This document shows positions 25,101-35,609 of a stretch of DNA of 64,000 nt, one piece after another. Numbering within the stretch: position 1 is the first letter of the stretch; every line of letters begins with the position of its first letter. A program made the translations under genes and the position numbers. A model generated the notes under the pieces. It did not search any database and was not told the origin of the DNA. It saw only the letters and a program-made list of their open reading frames with translations. This DNA comes from Escarpia spicata. Taxonomy: Eukaryota; Annelida; Polychaeta; Sabellida; Siboglinidae. The stretch covers positions 13,660,913-13,724,912 of the forward strand of contig OZ023212.1 of the NCBI GenBank assembly GCA_963995525.1. Direction: 5' to 3'.

Positions 25101-28100
25101 GAGTAGCGATCACAACCAGATACATTTTACCATCAAAGTAAAATCAGAAAGGAATAGCAAAAAGCAGTATAGGAGAAATTTCCACAAAGGAAGGTATAAG
25201 GACATGAGGAAATATTTAGCAAAGATAGACTGGAATAAGACACTGAAAAATAAGACGGCAACAGAATGCTGGAATATATTAAAGAGTGAAATTAAGTGCA
25301 TAATCGATAAATTTGTACCCTTCAAAAACCAAGGAAAACGGTCCAAAAAGAAACACTTATCGAAAGAAGCCATTAGAAAAATTAAGTATAAACAAATGAT
25401 GTGGAAGTCATATAGATGTACTGGAAATGATGAAGACTACAACAATTATAAAGAAGCACTTAACCAAGCTACAGCTGAAATTAGAAATTCAAAGAGAAGC
25501 TATGAACAACAATTAGCTAGTAATATAAAACATGACAGCAAGAGTTTTTATGCGTATGTTCGAAGCAAACAGAAAGTTCAAGATAAGGTCGGTCCTCTAG
25601 AAGATAGTGCTGGAAATATGATATCAGAGGGATTCATAATGGCAGAAGACCTGAATGAGTACTTCAGTTCAGTGTTTACCAGGGAAGATATTAGTTCACT
25701 GCCAATACCAAAGGCTATGTTCAAGGGGGCAGATTCAGACTATTTAGGAAAATTAATTGTAACCCCGGAAATGGTAGCTAAGAAAATAAGGGCTATGAAG
25801 GAAAATAAATCACCTGGAGTGGATGGTATTCCACCCAAACTACTATTGGAAATTGTAGAACAAATTAGCATACCACTTGCAACAGTTTTCAACTTGTCAT
25901 TAGAAGAGGGAGTGGTTCCTTTAGAATGGAAAGAAGCAAACATTATACCGTTATTCAAAAAAGGTTCGAGAAACAAGTCAGAGAACTATAGACCAGTGAG
26001 TTTAACATCAGTGATTTGTAAATTATTAGAAAGACTAATTAAAGATCACATGGTGGATTTTCTTGCTAAACAAAACTTGATAAACCCATCTCAACATGGT
26101 TTTTTTAAAGCGAGGTCATGCTTAACAAATATGTTATGTTTTTTGGAAGACATCACTAAGTGGGTAGATGAGGGAACACCAGTAGATATCGTCTACTTAG
26201 ATTTTCAAAAAGCTTTTGACAAAGTACCACATCAAAGATTACTGCTTAAACTAAAGGCCCATGGCATAGGAAATGGTATAATAAACTGGATAGAACAATG
26301 GCTGATTGACAGAAGACAACGTGTAGTAGTTGATGGGGAGGCTTCAAACTGGAAATCGGTATTGAGTGGGGTACCACAGGGATCAGTATTAGGTCCTATA
26401 TTATTCTTAATATACATCAACGATTTGGATGATGAAATAACAAGCAAGGTGTTGAAATTTGCGGATGATACAAAAGTGTTTAGAAGGATTAAAAGTGATG
26501 GAGATAGACAGCATTTACAAGATGATCTTGACAGGTTGATGAAATGGTCTGAAAAATGGCAAATGATGTTCAATTTTGGGAAATGTAAATGCCTCCACAT
26601 AGGACATGGGAACGAAGAGGTAGAATATACAATGGGGGGTACTGTACTAAGTACTACTGTAAAAGAAAAGGACTTAGGGTTAACCGTTAGTGCTGATATG
26701 AAGATTTCAGAGCAGTGCGGAATTGCAGCTTCAAAGGGAAATCAAATCCTTGGATTAATTAGGCGAAACATAACGTATAAGGAAAAAGAGCTAATAATAC
26801 CGCTGTACAAAACAATAGTTAGGCCTCATTTAGAATATTGTATTCAAGCGTGGAGGCCATATCGCAGGAAGGACATAGATATGCTAGAAAGAGTGCAGAG
26901 GAGAGCAACTAAAATGATACAAAATCTGAGGGATCTTAGTTATGAAATACGCCTAAAAAAATGCGGTTTAACAACACTAGAGACCAGGAGATTGAGAGGA
27001 GATCAGATAGAAGTGTTTAAAATATTGAAGGGTTATGAAAATATTGATAGAAATATGTTTTTCTCAGTTAAGAAAGATAGAAGGACTAGAGGACATGATC
27101 TTGCATTAGCAAAGGAGCAGAGTAGATTGGATATAAGAAAGTTTTCATTTTCACAAAGAACTGTAAATGAATGGAACAGATTACCTGCTGATTGTGTGGG
27201 TGCTAGTAGCGTGAATATGTTTAAAAATAAAATCGACACATACCTCAGACGGGCGGGATACACATAGATAAAAAGGTCGGACTCTCGAAAAGCCAAGGGC
27301 TTCCTTGTCCACCTGCTACCTAGAGTTAATTCTCTGGGTGGCAATCTTGTTAAATCTTGTAAATCTTGTTAAACTGGTATTGAAACAAATATAATGGATC
27401 AGTATTAATTAAATGGCTCAAATGACACTGCTTTGTCATAAAAAAAAACTGGCCAAAATACGTGTGATTGATGAGAGTGGCCAAAAGGCACACTTTTGAT
27501 TAATTCAAAACTGGCAAACAATTATTATTTGTGGCTAAGGGCCAGCTTGGTGGTTTCCCCTGACAATATTATTAAGAACACTGCTATGAAACCATGAATC
27601 TCAACATACAATGATTTTTATTAATACAAATTTGCAAACTGTGACAACTGTGATTTGTATGTGGTATTCCGGTTTCCAATACAGCGCAATACAGCACAGT
27701 ATCCTGTCCTTAGCCACGGAGAACACTGTCACAAGAATGCATGCTGACGGTGAATACATTTTAATTCAGGATGGATGCCAAGTAGAGATAGGTGTATGAA
27801 AGACAGTAAGTCATAGTTTATGAAGTATGGGCCTTAAAAATGGTACTAACTGCAATGTCTTGTATCATGAGCATTTATGGCGACATCTGTTGCTCACACA
27901 AGGACACCCCTAGTTAGATAATCTAAAGGCATTATCTAGTATCAACATTGATCAACATCATTTAACCACTTACCAAAAGCTAATACCGGAGGTAATCATA
28001 GCACACCCATTTAATAAATCCATTGAAATTCTCGCCTCCCAACTAAACAAACATCAACAAAGCCGACCAACGCTGACATTGATAGACAACTGTACAAGAA

Positions 28101-29791
28101 ACGAAGGTTTCATTAAGACACCGAGATGTTACCAACCTGAATGAAGGTTGTTCCTGATGCTTTCAAGGCTGTTGTGATAATGTTGTAATCTGTCGTGAGT
28201 TGTTTCAGTCTGTTAAACTTCACCATCGTCTCCAGACTAACCCCTGTACACCTCATTAAGGACACAGCACATCAACCAAACAACATTTCTCAAACACCAT
28301 ATCGCCAGATTTAGGATCACGTACACTGTAACTGAAATGTCAATTCCAATTCTGCAATTGATATTATATTTCTAGCAGTATTTGGAATTGTAGATAATTT
28401 TTATTGATTTCTCAATTACTTTCTATTTAATTTGTTAATATAAAATTGTAACTTTTACCTTTAAAAACAGCAAATTATTTTCAAAACATTGCACTATGTT
28501 CATTTTTAAGTGGCACAGTGCCATTAGAAAACCAAGTGCCTAATAATAAATATTGCTAAGTTTGATAATGTGTAAACAGAAAGGGATACATCCATCTTCC
28601 TTCTTGATTTCTTCACGCAGGAAGTTGTCTCGTGGCAAGTTCATGTCACCAAAGTAATACTGAAACAGTCATAAAAGTTATTCATGCAATCCCTAAACAG
28701 CATGTCTATTTACAGAAAGGATTACAAAGATTTGCCTGCATATATGTTAAAATTCGATGTAAGTTTAAGCACAACAATAATGATTATAATTCCCTATTTT
28801 AATATATACACGTGTTTGCTATCTCTGCGTTGACTACCTCGCCATCTTACCCATTTCTGCTACACTATTTATTCTATATAACATGTGCACAGCAAATTAT
28901 TCGATATTATTTAAAAGTCATAATACAGTGGATTCTGGGCAGACCTCAATAAATTGCTGAACATTATAACTATATCTTTGTGTCAAATTTTTGTGATACC
29001 TCATATTGCATTCATTCCATCATTGTACATCATTGTATTGTAAGGCACAATTATCCCTCCGGTTTATGCTGCTGTGGCCATAGGTGTGCGTTACCGTGCA
29101 GCGTGCCTGGAGTGATATAATTTTTGTGCATGTTGATGCAAGCTAAGCGCTATTTGACTCTCAAGTGTCCTAAAAGTAAAATACAATATTTTATAATACA
29201 CAGTAACTGCATACCGGGAATGATGTAGAATTATGGAATCAATGCACTGATGTATCAGCATTTGTGTAGAATCCGGACCCACCTCGATTTTTCTGTTATA
29301 ACTTATAAGTACATTTTTGCCTAAATTTGATATATCAGTGCGTTTGTTCCATCATTCAACATAATCCAAGGCATACTTATGTTAAAAAAATATTGCATCT
29401 TAGCCACTAGTTAGCGCACTTTTGAAGCCCAAATTGCGATCCAGTTTTCGCTAGTCTGTGCAACTGTGGCCATGCATTAATGCACTGCTTGTTTCAAATT
29501 AGTGATATCTAGCAGTGTATTTTGGTGCAAACCAGGATGCTATTTATGCCTCTAAAGTGCACAAGACACAATATTTTTAAACATAAGGATAATGTTGAAT
29601 GATGGAACTAACGCACTGATTTACATGAAATGTTGGCAAAAATGTAGTTACAATGGCGAAATCGAAGTGGGCCTAAATAAGTGCTCAGTTTCTCAGTAGA
29701 TTCAAGATATAGAAAAGAGCGTCACCTCGATCTGCTTGACTATCTTCTTGTCAAGCGCCGACAGGACTGGTGCTTCGCCTCCTTCAACCAT
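16114..29791 (-). CDS. SSB: La protein (Lupus La, SSB), complete
   Basis: RNA-binding chaperone of the 3' oligo-U ends of RNA polymerase III transcripts, mainly nuclear. Twelve coding exons in order of translation: 29726-29791, 28590-28659, 28137-28243, 22210-22311, 20471-20578, 19970-20070, 19442-19513, 18872-18905, 18118-18258, 17621-17738, 16774-16901, 16114-16218. They sum to 1,152 nt, 383 codons plus stop (human about 408), with GT-AG sites and consistent phases throughout. The start ATG at 29791 gives MVEGGEAPVLSALDKKIVKQ. The La motif follows (YYFGDMNLPRDNFL, then MVKFNRLKQLTTDYN), then RRM1 (KGFPLDVTLDTLMEFF to GSVFVVFTSKEDG). A charged linker leads to RRM2 (GAILCLKKVEKGTTREQIKD to ARVRFETEGAA), the basic stretch RRKGSFGRGRKRF, and a final KKPKTEVEATS likely to act in nuclear import. 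Intron 3 hosts a CR1 LINE. Confidence 0.96.
20832..21818. mobile_element. Candidate inverted-repeat element in a La intron
   Basis: The left end CCTGCCTACC is near 20838 and the right end (reverse complement CAGGGCTGCCTACC) ends near 21818. The right end abuts a palindrome TTACGGAAAATCCGTAA, the same design as the right end of the element at 12240-15129. A TTTCCGTAATG stretch also follows the left end. No coding sequence and no clear target duplication, so the limits are provisional. Confidence 0.45.
23168..24388 (+). pseudogene. CR1 ORF1: Cys-rich (PHD-like) finger plus SGNH/GDSL esterase, one early stop
   Basis: From the ATG at 23168 the frame has a single stop, TGA at 23213-23215, then stays open to TAG at 24386. 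An alternative in-frame start at 23279 gives 369 residues. Upstream of that start, in the same frame, are Cys and His residues (HCYSW, GCGKSW) leading into FQCIGCWKVECL, so the original protein probably began at 23168 with a finger. A long Lys/Glu/Thr-rich middle follows. From residue about 200 (counting from 23279) comes an SGNH hydrolase: MGDS with Ser204, HVGTNNAD with Asn254, and DGLHLSG with Asp339/His342. Esterase and PHD domains are known in CR1 ORF1 proteins; their role in transposition is unsettled. Confidence 0.85.
24370..27267 (+). CDS. CR1 ORF2: endonuclease and reverse transcriptase, 965 residues
   Basis: The open frame is complete and overlaps the end of ORF1 by 19 nt in another frame. 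The N-terminal APE-type endonuclease shows NARS (Asn48), ITESW, RKGGGVILY, MGDFNH and GSSDHN, so the known catalytic positions are kept. The reverse transcriptase follows with KSPGVDGIPPKLL, PLFKKGSR, YLDFQKAFDKVPH, GVPQGSVLGP and the catalytic FADD (Asp699/Asp700). The thumb and C-terminus end in RPHLEYCIQAW, QRTVNEWNRLPADC and YLRRAGYT. The length suits an intact CR1 ORF2 and I see no stops or frameshifts. The product would nick target DNA and reverse transcribe its own mRNA from the 3' repeat tail. The early stop in ORF1 makes autonomous activity of this copy doubtful. Confidence 0.93.
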   Translation: MHLFKLDSQGGLTEKPENGGIDKDSTNKSTNNSLENSSEAGYKCVCLNARSIVNKRNELNIMVEDIDPHIIGITESWTTTDISDAELGLTGYVMFRKDRIGRKGGGVILYIKESIQAYEIKLEREADCEEAVWCNIVTGNSTLTVGLVYRSPNISIEENEKIQNAIREVSKRDCIIMGDFNHGHIQWKSLQSMGREDHKFLVLVQDTFLSQHVLEPTRGENVLDIVLSSQNELVDNVKICEPLGSSDHNQIHFTIKVKSERNSKKQYRRNFHKGRYKDMRKYLAKIDWNKTLKNKTATECWNILKSEIKCIIDKFVPFKNQGKRSKKKHLSKEAIRKIKYKQMMWKSYRCTGNDEDYNNYKEALNQATAEIRNSKRSYEQQLASNIKHDSKSFYAYVRSKQKVQDKVGPLEDSAGNMISEGFIMAEDLNEYFSSVFTREDISSLPIPKAMFKGADSDYLGKLIVTPEMVAKKIRAMKENKSPGVDGIPPKLLLEIVEQISIPLATVFNLSLEEGVVPLEWKEANIIPLFKKGSRNKSENYRPVSLTSVICKLLERLIKDHMVDFLAKQNLINPSQHGFFKARSCLTNMLCFLEDITKWVDEGTPVDIVYLDFQKAFDKVPHQRLLLKLKAHGIGNGIINWIEQWLIDRRQRVVVDGEASNWKSVLSGVPQGSVLGPILFLIYINDLDDEITSKVLKFADDTKVFRRIKSDGDRQHLQDDLDRLMKWSEKWQMMFNFGKCKCLHIGHGNEEVEYTMGGTVLSTTVKEKDLGLTVSADMKISEQCGIAASKGNQILGLIRRNITYKEKELIIPLYKTIVRPHLEYCIQAWRPYRRKDIDMLERVQRRATKMIQNLRDLSYEIRLKKCGLTTLETRRLRGDQIEVFKILKGYENIDRNMFFSVKKDRRTRGHDLALAKEQSRLDIRKFSFSQRTVNEWNRLPADCVGASSVNMFKNKIDTYLRRAGYT
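27343..27372 (+). repeat. Short tandem tail of the CR1 element
   Basis: About three units of the ten-base type AATCTTGTTA, one lacking two bases. The truncated copy ends with two to three of the same units at 61991-62013. This is the priming end of the element. Confidence 0.8.
29258..29686. mobile_element. MITE-like element, second copy, in La intron 1
   Basis: The left side GCATTTGTGTAGAATCCGGA continues with CCCACCTCGATTTTTC and later TACATTTTTGCC. The right side in reverse complement reads GCCCACTTCGATTTCG and later TACATTTTTGCC, so the inverted repeats reach about 70 bases. Interior blocks match the copy at 13031-13397. No coding sequence. Confidence 0.7.
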
Positions 29792-29810
29792 TGTCAATTC
29801 TGATGAGACG

Positions 29811-29822
29811 GCTGACGTCAGC
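29811..29822 (-). promoter_or_regulatory. CRE-like palindrome in the La promoter or 5' UTR
   Basis: GCTGACGTCAGC is a perfect palindrome containing the full CRE core TGACGTCA, 20-31 bases upstream of the La start codon. Such sites bind CREB/ATF factors and often lie near starts of TATA-less housekeeping genes. Its closeness to the ATG means transcription would have to start nearby. No transcript data to confirm use. Confidence 0.35.
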
Positions 29823-30314
29823 AAAGAACATATTATAAATTATTAATGTGTTTATCTTTAAAACTATATACATGCAAACTTTTTTTATTCTTGGAGATGC
29901 ATTGATCTGTGGGTCAGCATGATTGCCATGTCACGGCGTCACGCTGTCTTGGATCTTTACATCGGAAGACGAGGGGGGTGCTGATGGAGATTGCTTCAGC
30001 GTGTCTCCCGTGGTGTCGCGCTATCTCTTATGATGATGTTGGAAGATGGGGGAGTGGTACTGATAGAGATTTTAAGTGAAAGTCCGGGAGTTTTCCCTCT
30101 ATTCCAGGAGACCGTGAGATACACCCAAAATCATTGAGACTTCCAGAAATTCCGGGGCAGGTGGCAGGTACATAATTATGATAATATATGGATGAACATT
30201 TACAATGATTTTGGTAACAATAAAGTGATCGGCCAAGTCCAAGTCAATTAGGAATGACAAGATAGTCTGTCTTCTCATCATTGAAAGCATGTATAGGCCT
30301 ATTAAGAAATATTG
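29823..30314. other. Upstream flank of the La gene
   Basis: No gene recognised. At 29940-30040 it holds a fragment with ACATCGGAAGAC and CTTCAGCGT that resembles the interior of the dispersed elements at 36533-37252 and 63071-63382. Confidence 0.55.
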
Positions 30315-31506
30315 GGCAGTGCAGCGATAGAAATAAGCCAGAATATTTACTTGTCTGTTGGACAAGTAAGTTTTGAAATCTACTTGTCCGCCAAAATATT
30401 TACTTGTCCGAGTAGTTGTCAAGGGGAATTGAAGCTTCAGAAAAAATGTAAAAAGTCTGTCTTATTTTTATGACAACGACACAATGTTGCTGCTGTTTCG
30501 TTGCACGTACATCTGAGTGACTTGTGATCAAAGACACAATTTGATTTAGTCTGCAAATTTCTAAAATGCAAAATTATATTTGCAACTATTTTCCGGTCCA
30601 TTATTATTCATCACAAATATTAAAAGTAAACATGTTACATGATGTATACCAATATTTTAGTGATGCTGATATGAAAGCTTTTATTAATAACAAATAATTA
30701 TTACGATGATAAGAATGAGACATTGTTTTCCTTGCTATTTGTTTTATAATGTTGCAAAAACTGTTTATGTTTAATATGGTAGATAATATATATATCAGGC
30801 TGCGAAATAAGGCCGGTCCGATCGTCCCGGACGAGTAGTTTCGGAGCTCGGACATGTCCAGTTTTAGAAGAGCAGTCCCGTCGAACTAGCTGTAATGACG
30901 TGAAAGAATGTATACTGTGTGTGTGAAAATGAAGTGGTGTGATGAAATAAAGCAAAACGATAAGATAACATTTTGTCACTCGACTAAAGTTTGCGTCTGA
31001 CCGCCTCATCCGGTACCGGTGTCACGGGCCCAGATTCACCCATGCCAGGATTCACCGCCTACTTTCGGCCCGCAACGGTAGCTGGCCCAGAGTAGGTGCG
31101 TGCCAGGATTCCGCGTTGTCACTAAGGTGGTTTGCGTTAGTAATACGAAATGTTTTCCAGTATAATTGTTCGTATACATATTAAAAATAAAATGGAATAA
31201 CTTGCATGATTATTTTCACGCACACAAACATATCGTGTGATTTAGAGCCCTCTTTTTGTTGTTTGTGATCTGTAATGGAGGCTATAACTAGTATCGAGGC
31301 TATCGTGATATGTGACGCACAGTATGCGTTTTGAGGAATCCTGGCACGGCTGAATCGGGGCCCGGGACACCGGGATTACGGGACTTGAAAATGGCTGCTG
31401 TTTACATCAGTAAGTGGTGCCTCCTAGCGACCATGAGTGTGGAACCACATGATCAAAATACTCGGTTTGCAGACAGCATCGCGTTCTATCATATTATCGT
31501 TCGACT

Positions 31507-34024
31507 ATGTCGCAGGGGCGAATCGGTGATTATTTTAGCAAGCAAACAAACTCCAACAGAGGCACTGGAACACATGTCAGCACATACAAGGGAAAATCTA
31601 GCGCAAAGTTGAGGCCAAAATCGTCGTCTAAGACTAAAGCGAATGACGCAACATCAGCAACCGACATTGTCATCGCCGGTCATTCTCCATTGAAATCATC
31701 CGACATTGCCGGTCCTTCTAACTCGACACCGTCCGACATTGGGGTCATCGCCGGTCCTTCAGCATCGACATCGTCCGACATTGCCGGTCCTTCGACGTCG
31801 ACCGACATTGGAGTCATTGCTGGTCCTTCTAGTTCTACACCCACTTCATCCGATACTTCCACTCCTACATCGTCCGACACTGTGGCTGCCTGTCCATGTA
31901 CTGCTATCGTCTTGTCCAGCAGTGACTCTACCCATGAACGACATGAACAGATCCAAACTGCACCCATCTCATCTGATGATTTTGCACGTGTACTGTCGGG
32001 GCATCACCTTGTTGCCAATGATGGTCCTGATCATGTGACCAGTCACTCTAACACCATCTGTGTGCCCCCAAGCACCAGAAAACGAAAGTCAGAAGAAGGC
32101 AATTCGAAACAGAGGTACGAGGGAGTGATGCGAAAGCGGAGGTTTTTGCAATCGTGGACAGAAAAGTTTCCCTGGCTGTACAAAGACGAACAGGCAGATA
32201 AGATGTTGTGCGGGTGGTGTTTAAGCAACGGAACTCCACACCCACTTGCTGACAAGAAGAGTCCTTTGGTCTTGGGTTCGGGCGGTGAAGGAAAGTATAA
32301 AAAGGATGGGTTGATGACGCATGACCGAAGCCAGGCTCACAAACGAATAGAGGCAGCCCGTAAGACACAAACAGGCCCAATGGATACAGATATCACGAAG
32401 ATAACCAATGAAAAGACCAATGTCATAAAGCACCATTTCAACACAGCCTACCACGTTGCTAGATATAAATTGCCATTCCGTCATTATCAGCCTTTATGTG
32501 AGCTGCAAGAGAAGAATGGTGTGTAGGGGTGGCTGCTATGACAAGGCATGCAAGGTATTCATAGACAATATCAGTGAGACAGAGAGAGACAGAGTCAGAG
32601 AGGAGGTGGGAAAGGCAAAGTGGGTATCTGTGATGGCTGATGGAAGCACTGACCACAGCATCACATAACAAGAAAATGTTTACGTGAGATACGTAAATGA
32701 AGATGGTATTCTGAAGAACGTACTTGCAGACATTGTCCCTGTGAAGTCAGCAGATGCCACTGGTGTATTCGATGCCATAAAGAAGGGTCTGGACAACATT
32801 GGTGTGACACTGGGGAAATGTGTGTGCACAAACATGGATGGGGCATCTGTCAATCAGGGCAAAAACAGTCGAGTGGCCAGGAAGATTGCTGACGCCATTC
32901 CACACAATGTTGTTAACATCTAGTTTGTGGCACACAAGCTGGAGTTGGCCATGCTTGATGCTATCAAGGTGTCAAGCAATGTCGTAGCTCTTGTAGAAGA
33001 GTGCGTTGATTTTGTGTACAGGTTCTACTATCGTTCCTCAAAAAGACGCCGGGACCTCAAGCAAATCGGCGACATTATTGAGGAAGATGTTGCCTACTTC
33101 AGTGCGCCGAAGGGCACTCGCTGGATGGCGAGCAGACAACGCGCCTACTCAGCACTCAGACAGAACTTGGCAGCAGTCTGTCTTCACATGGAAGATGCTG
33201 CGACTGGCAAAGGAGAAGAAGCTGCAACGTGCAGGGGGTACCTCAGGAAACTTAGGAGTTCAAATTTCAAACAGGCCTTGCACTTCATAATTGATGTGCT
33301 GAATGTCCTTGCGGTTATCAGCTGTGCCTTCTAGAAGGATGACCTGCTTATCACGGACATTGCTGTGAAGCTGGATGCCTGAAACTAAAGGCACTTCGAC
33401 AGTTGAACGGCAAGGTGTTTGCAGAGTACACTGCTTCAGAGGAGACCTCACCTACTGAACTCCAAACGGTGGGCCTGTGCAACTTTGTTGACAAGGTTGT
33501 TGCCTTTGTTGAGACGAGATTTCAATTTCTGAAACAGTCACCCTTCTCCAACTTCCAGGTGTTTGATTACCGCGACCATCCTACCACAAGTGAAGAGGAT
33601 TTTGCTAGCTTTGGTAATGCTGATATCGTTGCTCTCTGTCAGCATTTCGAGGGCATTCTTGGAAGAGATGAAGATGACATCATTGGACAGTGGCCAGAAC
33701 TGAAGATGTTGTTATCAAGAAAGCGAAGGCGCTGCCCAATTGAAACGTACACCAGCCTAATGGCTGACACACCAGAGGTTGGCAAACATAATGTTGGTGC
33801 GACTGATGTTCTCCATGTCGCCATCAACAGCAGCATGTGAACGCGGCTTCAGTGCTATGAATGCAATTAAGAACATTCGCAGAATGCAAATGTCAGGTGA
33901 AACACTTTCCACCTTGATGCGCATCAGTGCTATGTCACAAACCCTGAAGGAATTTGACCCAACCCCAGCCGTCAAGAAGTGGCTCAACAGCACAAAGAAC
34001 CCTCGATTGTTGGCTCGGCAATGA
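31507..34024 (+). pseudogene. hAT transposase (ZNF862-like), broken by stops and frameshifts
   Basis: The first frame (31507-32526) starts MSQGRIGDYFSKQ, has a Ser/Thr/Pro-rich repetitive stretch, then a BED/TTF-like finger (FPWLYKDE, MLCGWC, GLMTHDRSQAHKR). After a frameshift near 32520 the catalytic region follows with WVSVMADGSTDHS and FDAIKKGLDNIGV, then CTNMDGASVNQGKNSG-like sequence and AHKLELAMLDAIK. In-frame stops lie at 32666-32668, 32921-32923 and 33332-33334. It continues in another frame at 33403-33837 and ends at 33779-34024 with STAACERGFSAMNAIKNIR, the hAT dimerisation motif. At least three frameshifts and three stops make it inactive. The vertebrate ZNF862-type domesticated proteins descend from this kind of transposase. 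Confidence 0.85.
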
Positions 34025-34027
34025 CCT

Positions 34028-35320
34028 GTACATGATTCGTTAATGAAGAATGAACATTCAGTCACAAATGATGCACATTTAATCATGGACAAGCATTGTT
34101 AACTAGTTGATGGACATTTAATTGTTGACAAACATTGCAAGTTGATGGACATTTAATTGTTGACAAACATTGCAAGTTGATGGACATTTAATTATGGACC
34201 AACATTGCTAACTAGTTGATGCACATTTAATCATGGACAAGCATTGTTAACAAGTTGATGGACATTTAATTGTTGACAAACATTGCAAGTTGATGGACAT
34301 TTAATTATGGACAAACATTGCTAACTAGTTGATGCACATTTAATCATGGACAAGCATTGTTAACAAGTTGATGGACATTTAATTGTTGACAAACATTGCA
34401 AGTTGATGGACATTTAATTATGGACAAGCATTGTTAACAAGTTGATGGACATTTAATTGTTGACAAACATTGCAAGTTGATGGACATTTAATTATGGACA
34501 AACATTGCTAACTAGTTGATGCACATTTAATCATGGACAAGCATTGTTAACAAGTTGATGGACATTTAATTGTTGACAAACATTGCAAGTTGATGGACAT
34601 TTAATTATGGACCAACATTGCTAACTAGTTGATGCACATTTAATCATGGACAAGCATTGTTAACAAGTTGATGGACATTTAATTGTTGACAAACATTGCA
34701 AGTTGATGGACATTTAATTATGGACCAACATTGCTAACTAGTTGATGGACATTTAATCACGGACAAGCATTGTTAACAAGTTGATGGACATTTAATCATG
34801 GACAAGCATTGTTAACAAGTTGATGGACTTTTAATTGTTGACAAACATTGCAAGTTGATGGACATTTAATTATGGACAAACATTGCTAACTAGTTGATGC
34901 ACATTTAATCATGGACAAGCATTGTTAACAAGTTGATGGACATTTAATTGTTGACAAACATTGCAAGTTGATGGACATTTAATTATGGACCAACATTGCT
35001 AACTAGTTGATGCACATTTAATCATGGACAAGCATTGTTAACAAGTTGATGGACATTTAATTGTTGACAAACATTGCAAGTTGATGGACATTTAATTATG
35101 GACCAACATTGCTAACTAGTTGATGGACATTTAATCACGGACAAGCATTGTTAACAAGTTGATGGACATTTAATCATGGACAAGCATTGTTAACAAGTTG
35201 ATGGACTTTTAATTGTTGACAAACATTGCTAACAAGTTTATGAATATTAATTTTAATCACGGACAAGCATTACTAACAAGTTGATGGACATTTAATTGTG
35301 GATGAACTCTGTTAACAAGC
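34028..35320 (+). repeat. Higher-order minisatellite, 113-bp unit of three submonomers
   Basis: Submonomers of about 35, 39 and 39 bp all start GTTGATG and contain ACATTTAAT. They differ at GTTGACAAACATTGCAA, ATGGACMAACATTGCTAAC and ATGGACAAGCATTGTTAAC. The ordered triplet recurs every 113 bp (for example GTTGATGCAC at 34215 and 34328, at 34515 and 34628, at 34893 and 35006), with some arrays lacking one submonomer. It lies between the transposase remnant and the right end of the hAT element. Confidence 0.93.
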
Positions 35321-35609
35321 AACAATGTACCCATTAACTGTATATGTATGTCAATGATAATTCTTTCTATAAATGTTACTTGAAGAGAGAATCGATCTTC
35401 TCGAATAAAAGCACTAACTAATTTTTGTCAAACGATAGGCCAACGTGATAGAGCATATATGTGTGTTTGTATTATAATATATGTATATATATATATATCT
35501 ATATAATTACCGGGTACATTTAAGGACTAGTAAAACAATTTCAGGACTAGTTGTTTGCGAGTTAGCCAGTCCGACGGACTACCAGCTGGCTAAAAGTATC
35601 GTGCACCCT

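Larger units (their letters stand above)
22750..27372 (+). mobile_element. CR1-type non-LTR retrotransposon, almost full length
   Basis: Two overlapping reading frames and a short tandem-repeat tail, inserted in intron 3 of the La gene in the opposite orientation. ORF1 carries a Cys-rich finger and an SGNH esterase; ORF2 carries an APE-type endonuclease and a reverse transcriptase. The 3' end has about three units of AATCTTGTTA at 27343-27372, a tail type expected of CR1/L2-group elements. The exact 5' end and target duplication are not resolved; sequence from about 22750 to the ORF1 start is taken as 5' UTR. A damaged, 5'-truncated sister copy is at 60325-62013. Confidence 0.92.
30315..35609 (+). 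mobile_element. Decayed hAT transposon, 5.3 kb, with matched ends
   Basis: The left end reads GTGCAGCGATAGAAATAAGC and the right end in reverse complement GTGCACGATACTTTTAGC, both followed by CAG. Inside each end is a hairpin (left CTTGTC/GACAAG, right AGTCC/GGACT) and a pair of ACTWGTCC motifs about 22 bases apart. ATATTG flanks both sides (30309-30314 and 35610-35615), consistent with a decayed target duplication. The interior carries an hAT transposase remnant and a long minisatellite. Confidence 0.65.

Noticed and set aside
31680..31967. 95-residue antisense frame of EGPAM repeats
   Set aside because: Shadow of the Ser/Thr-rich repetitive part of the hAT transposase.
34028..35320. CRISPR-like regular array
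   Set aside because: Units are contiguous with no unique spacers, the submonomers form a higher-order tandem repeat, and the genome is animal.
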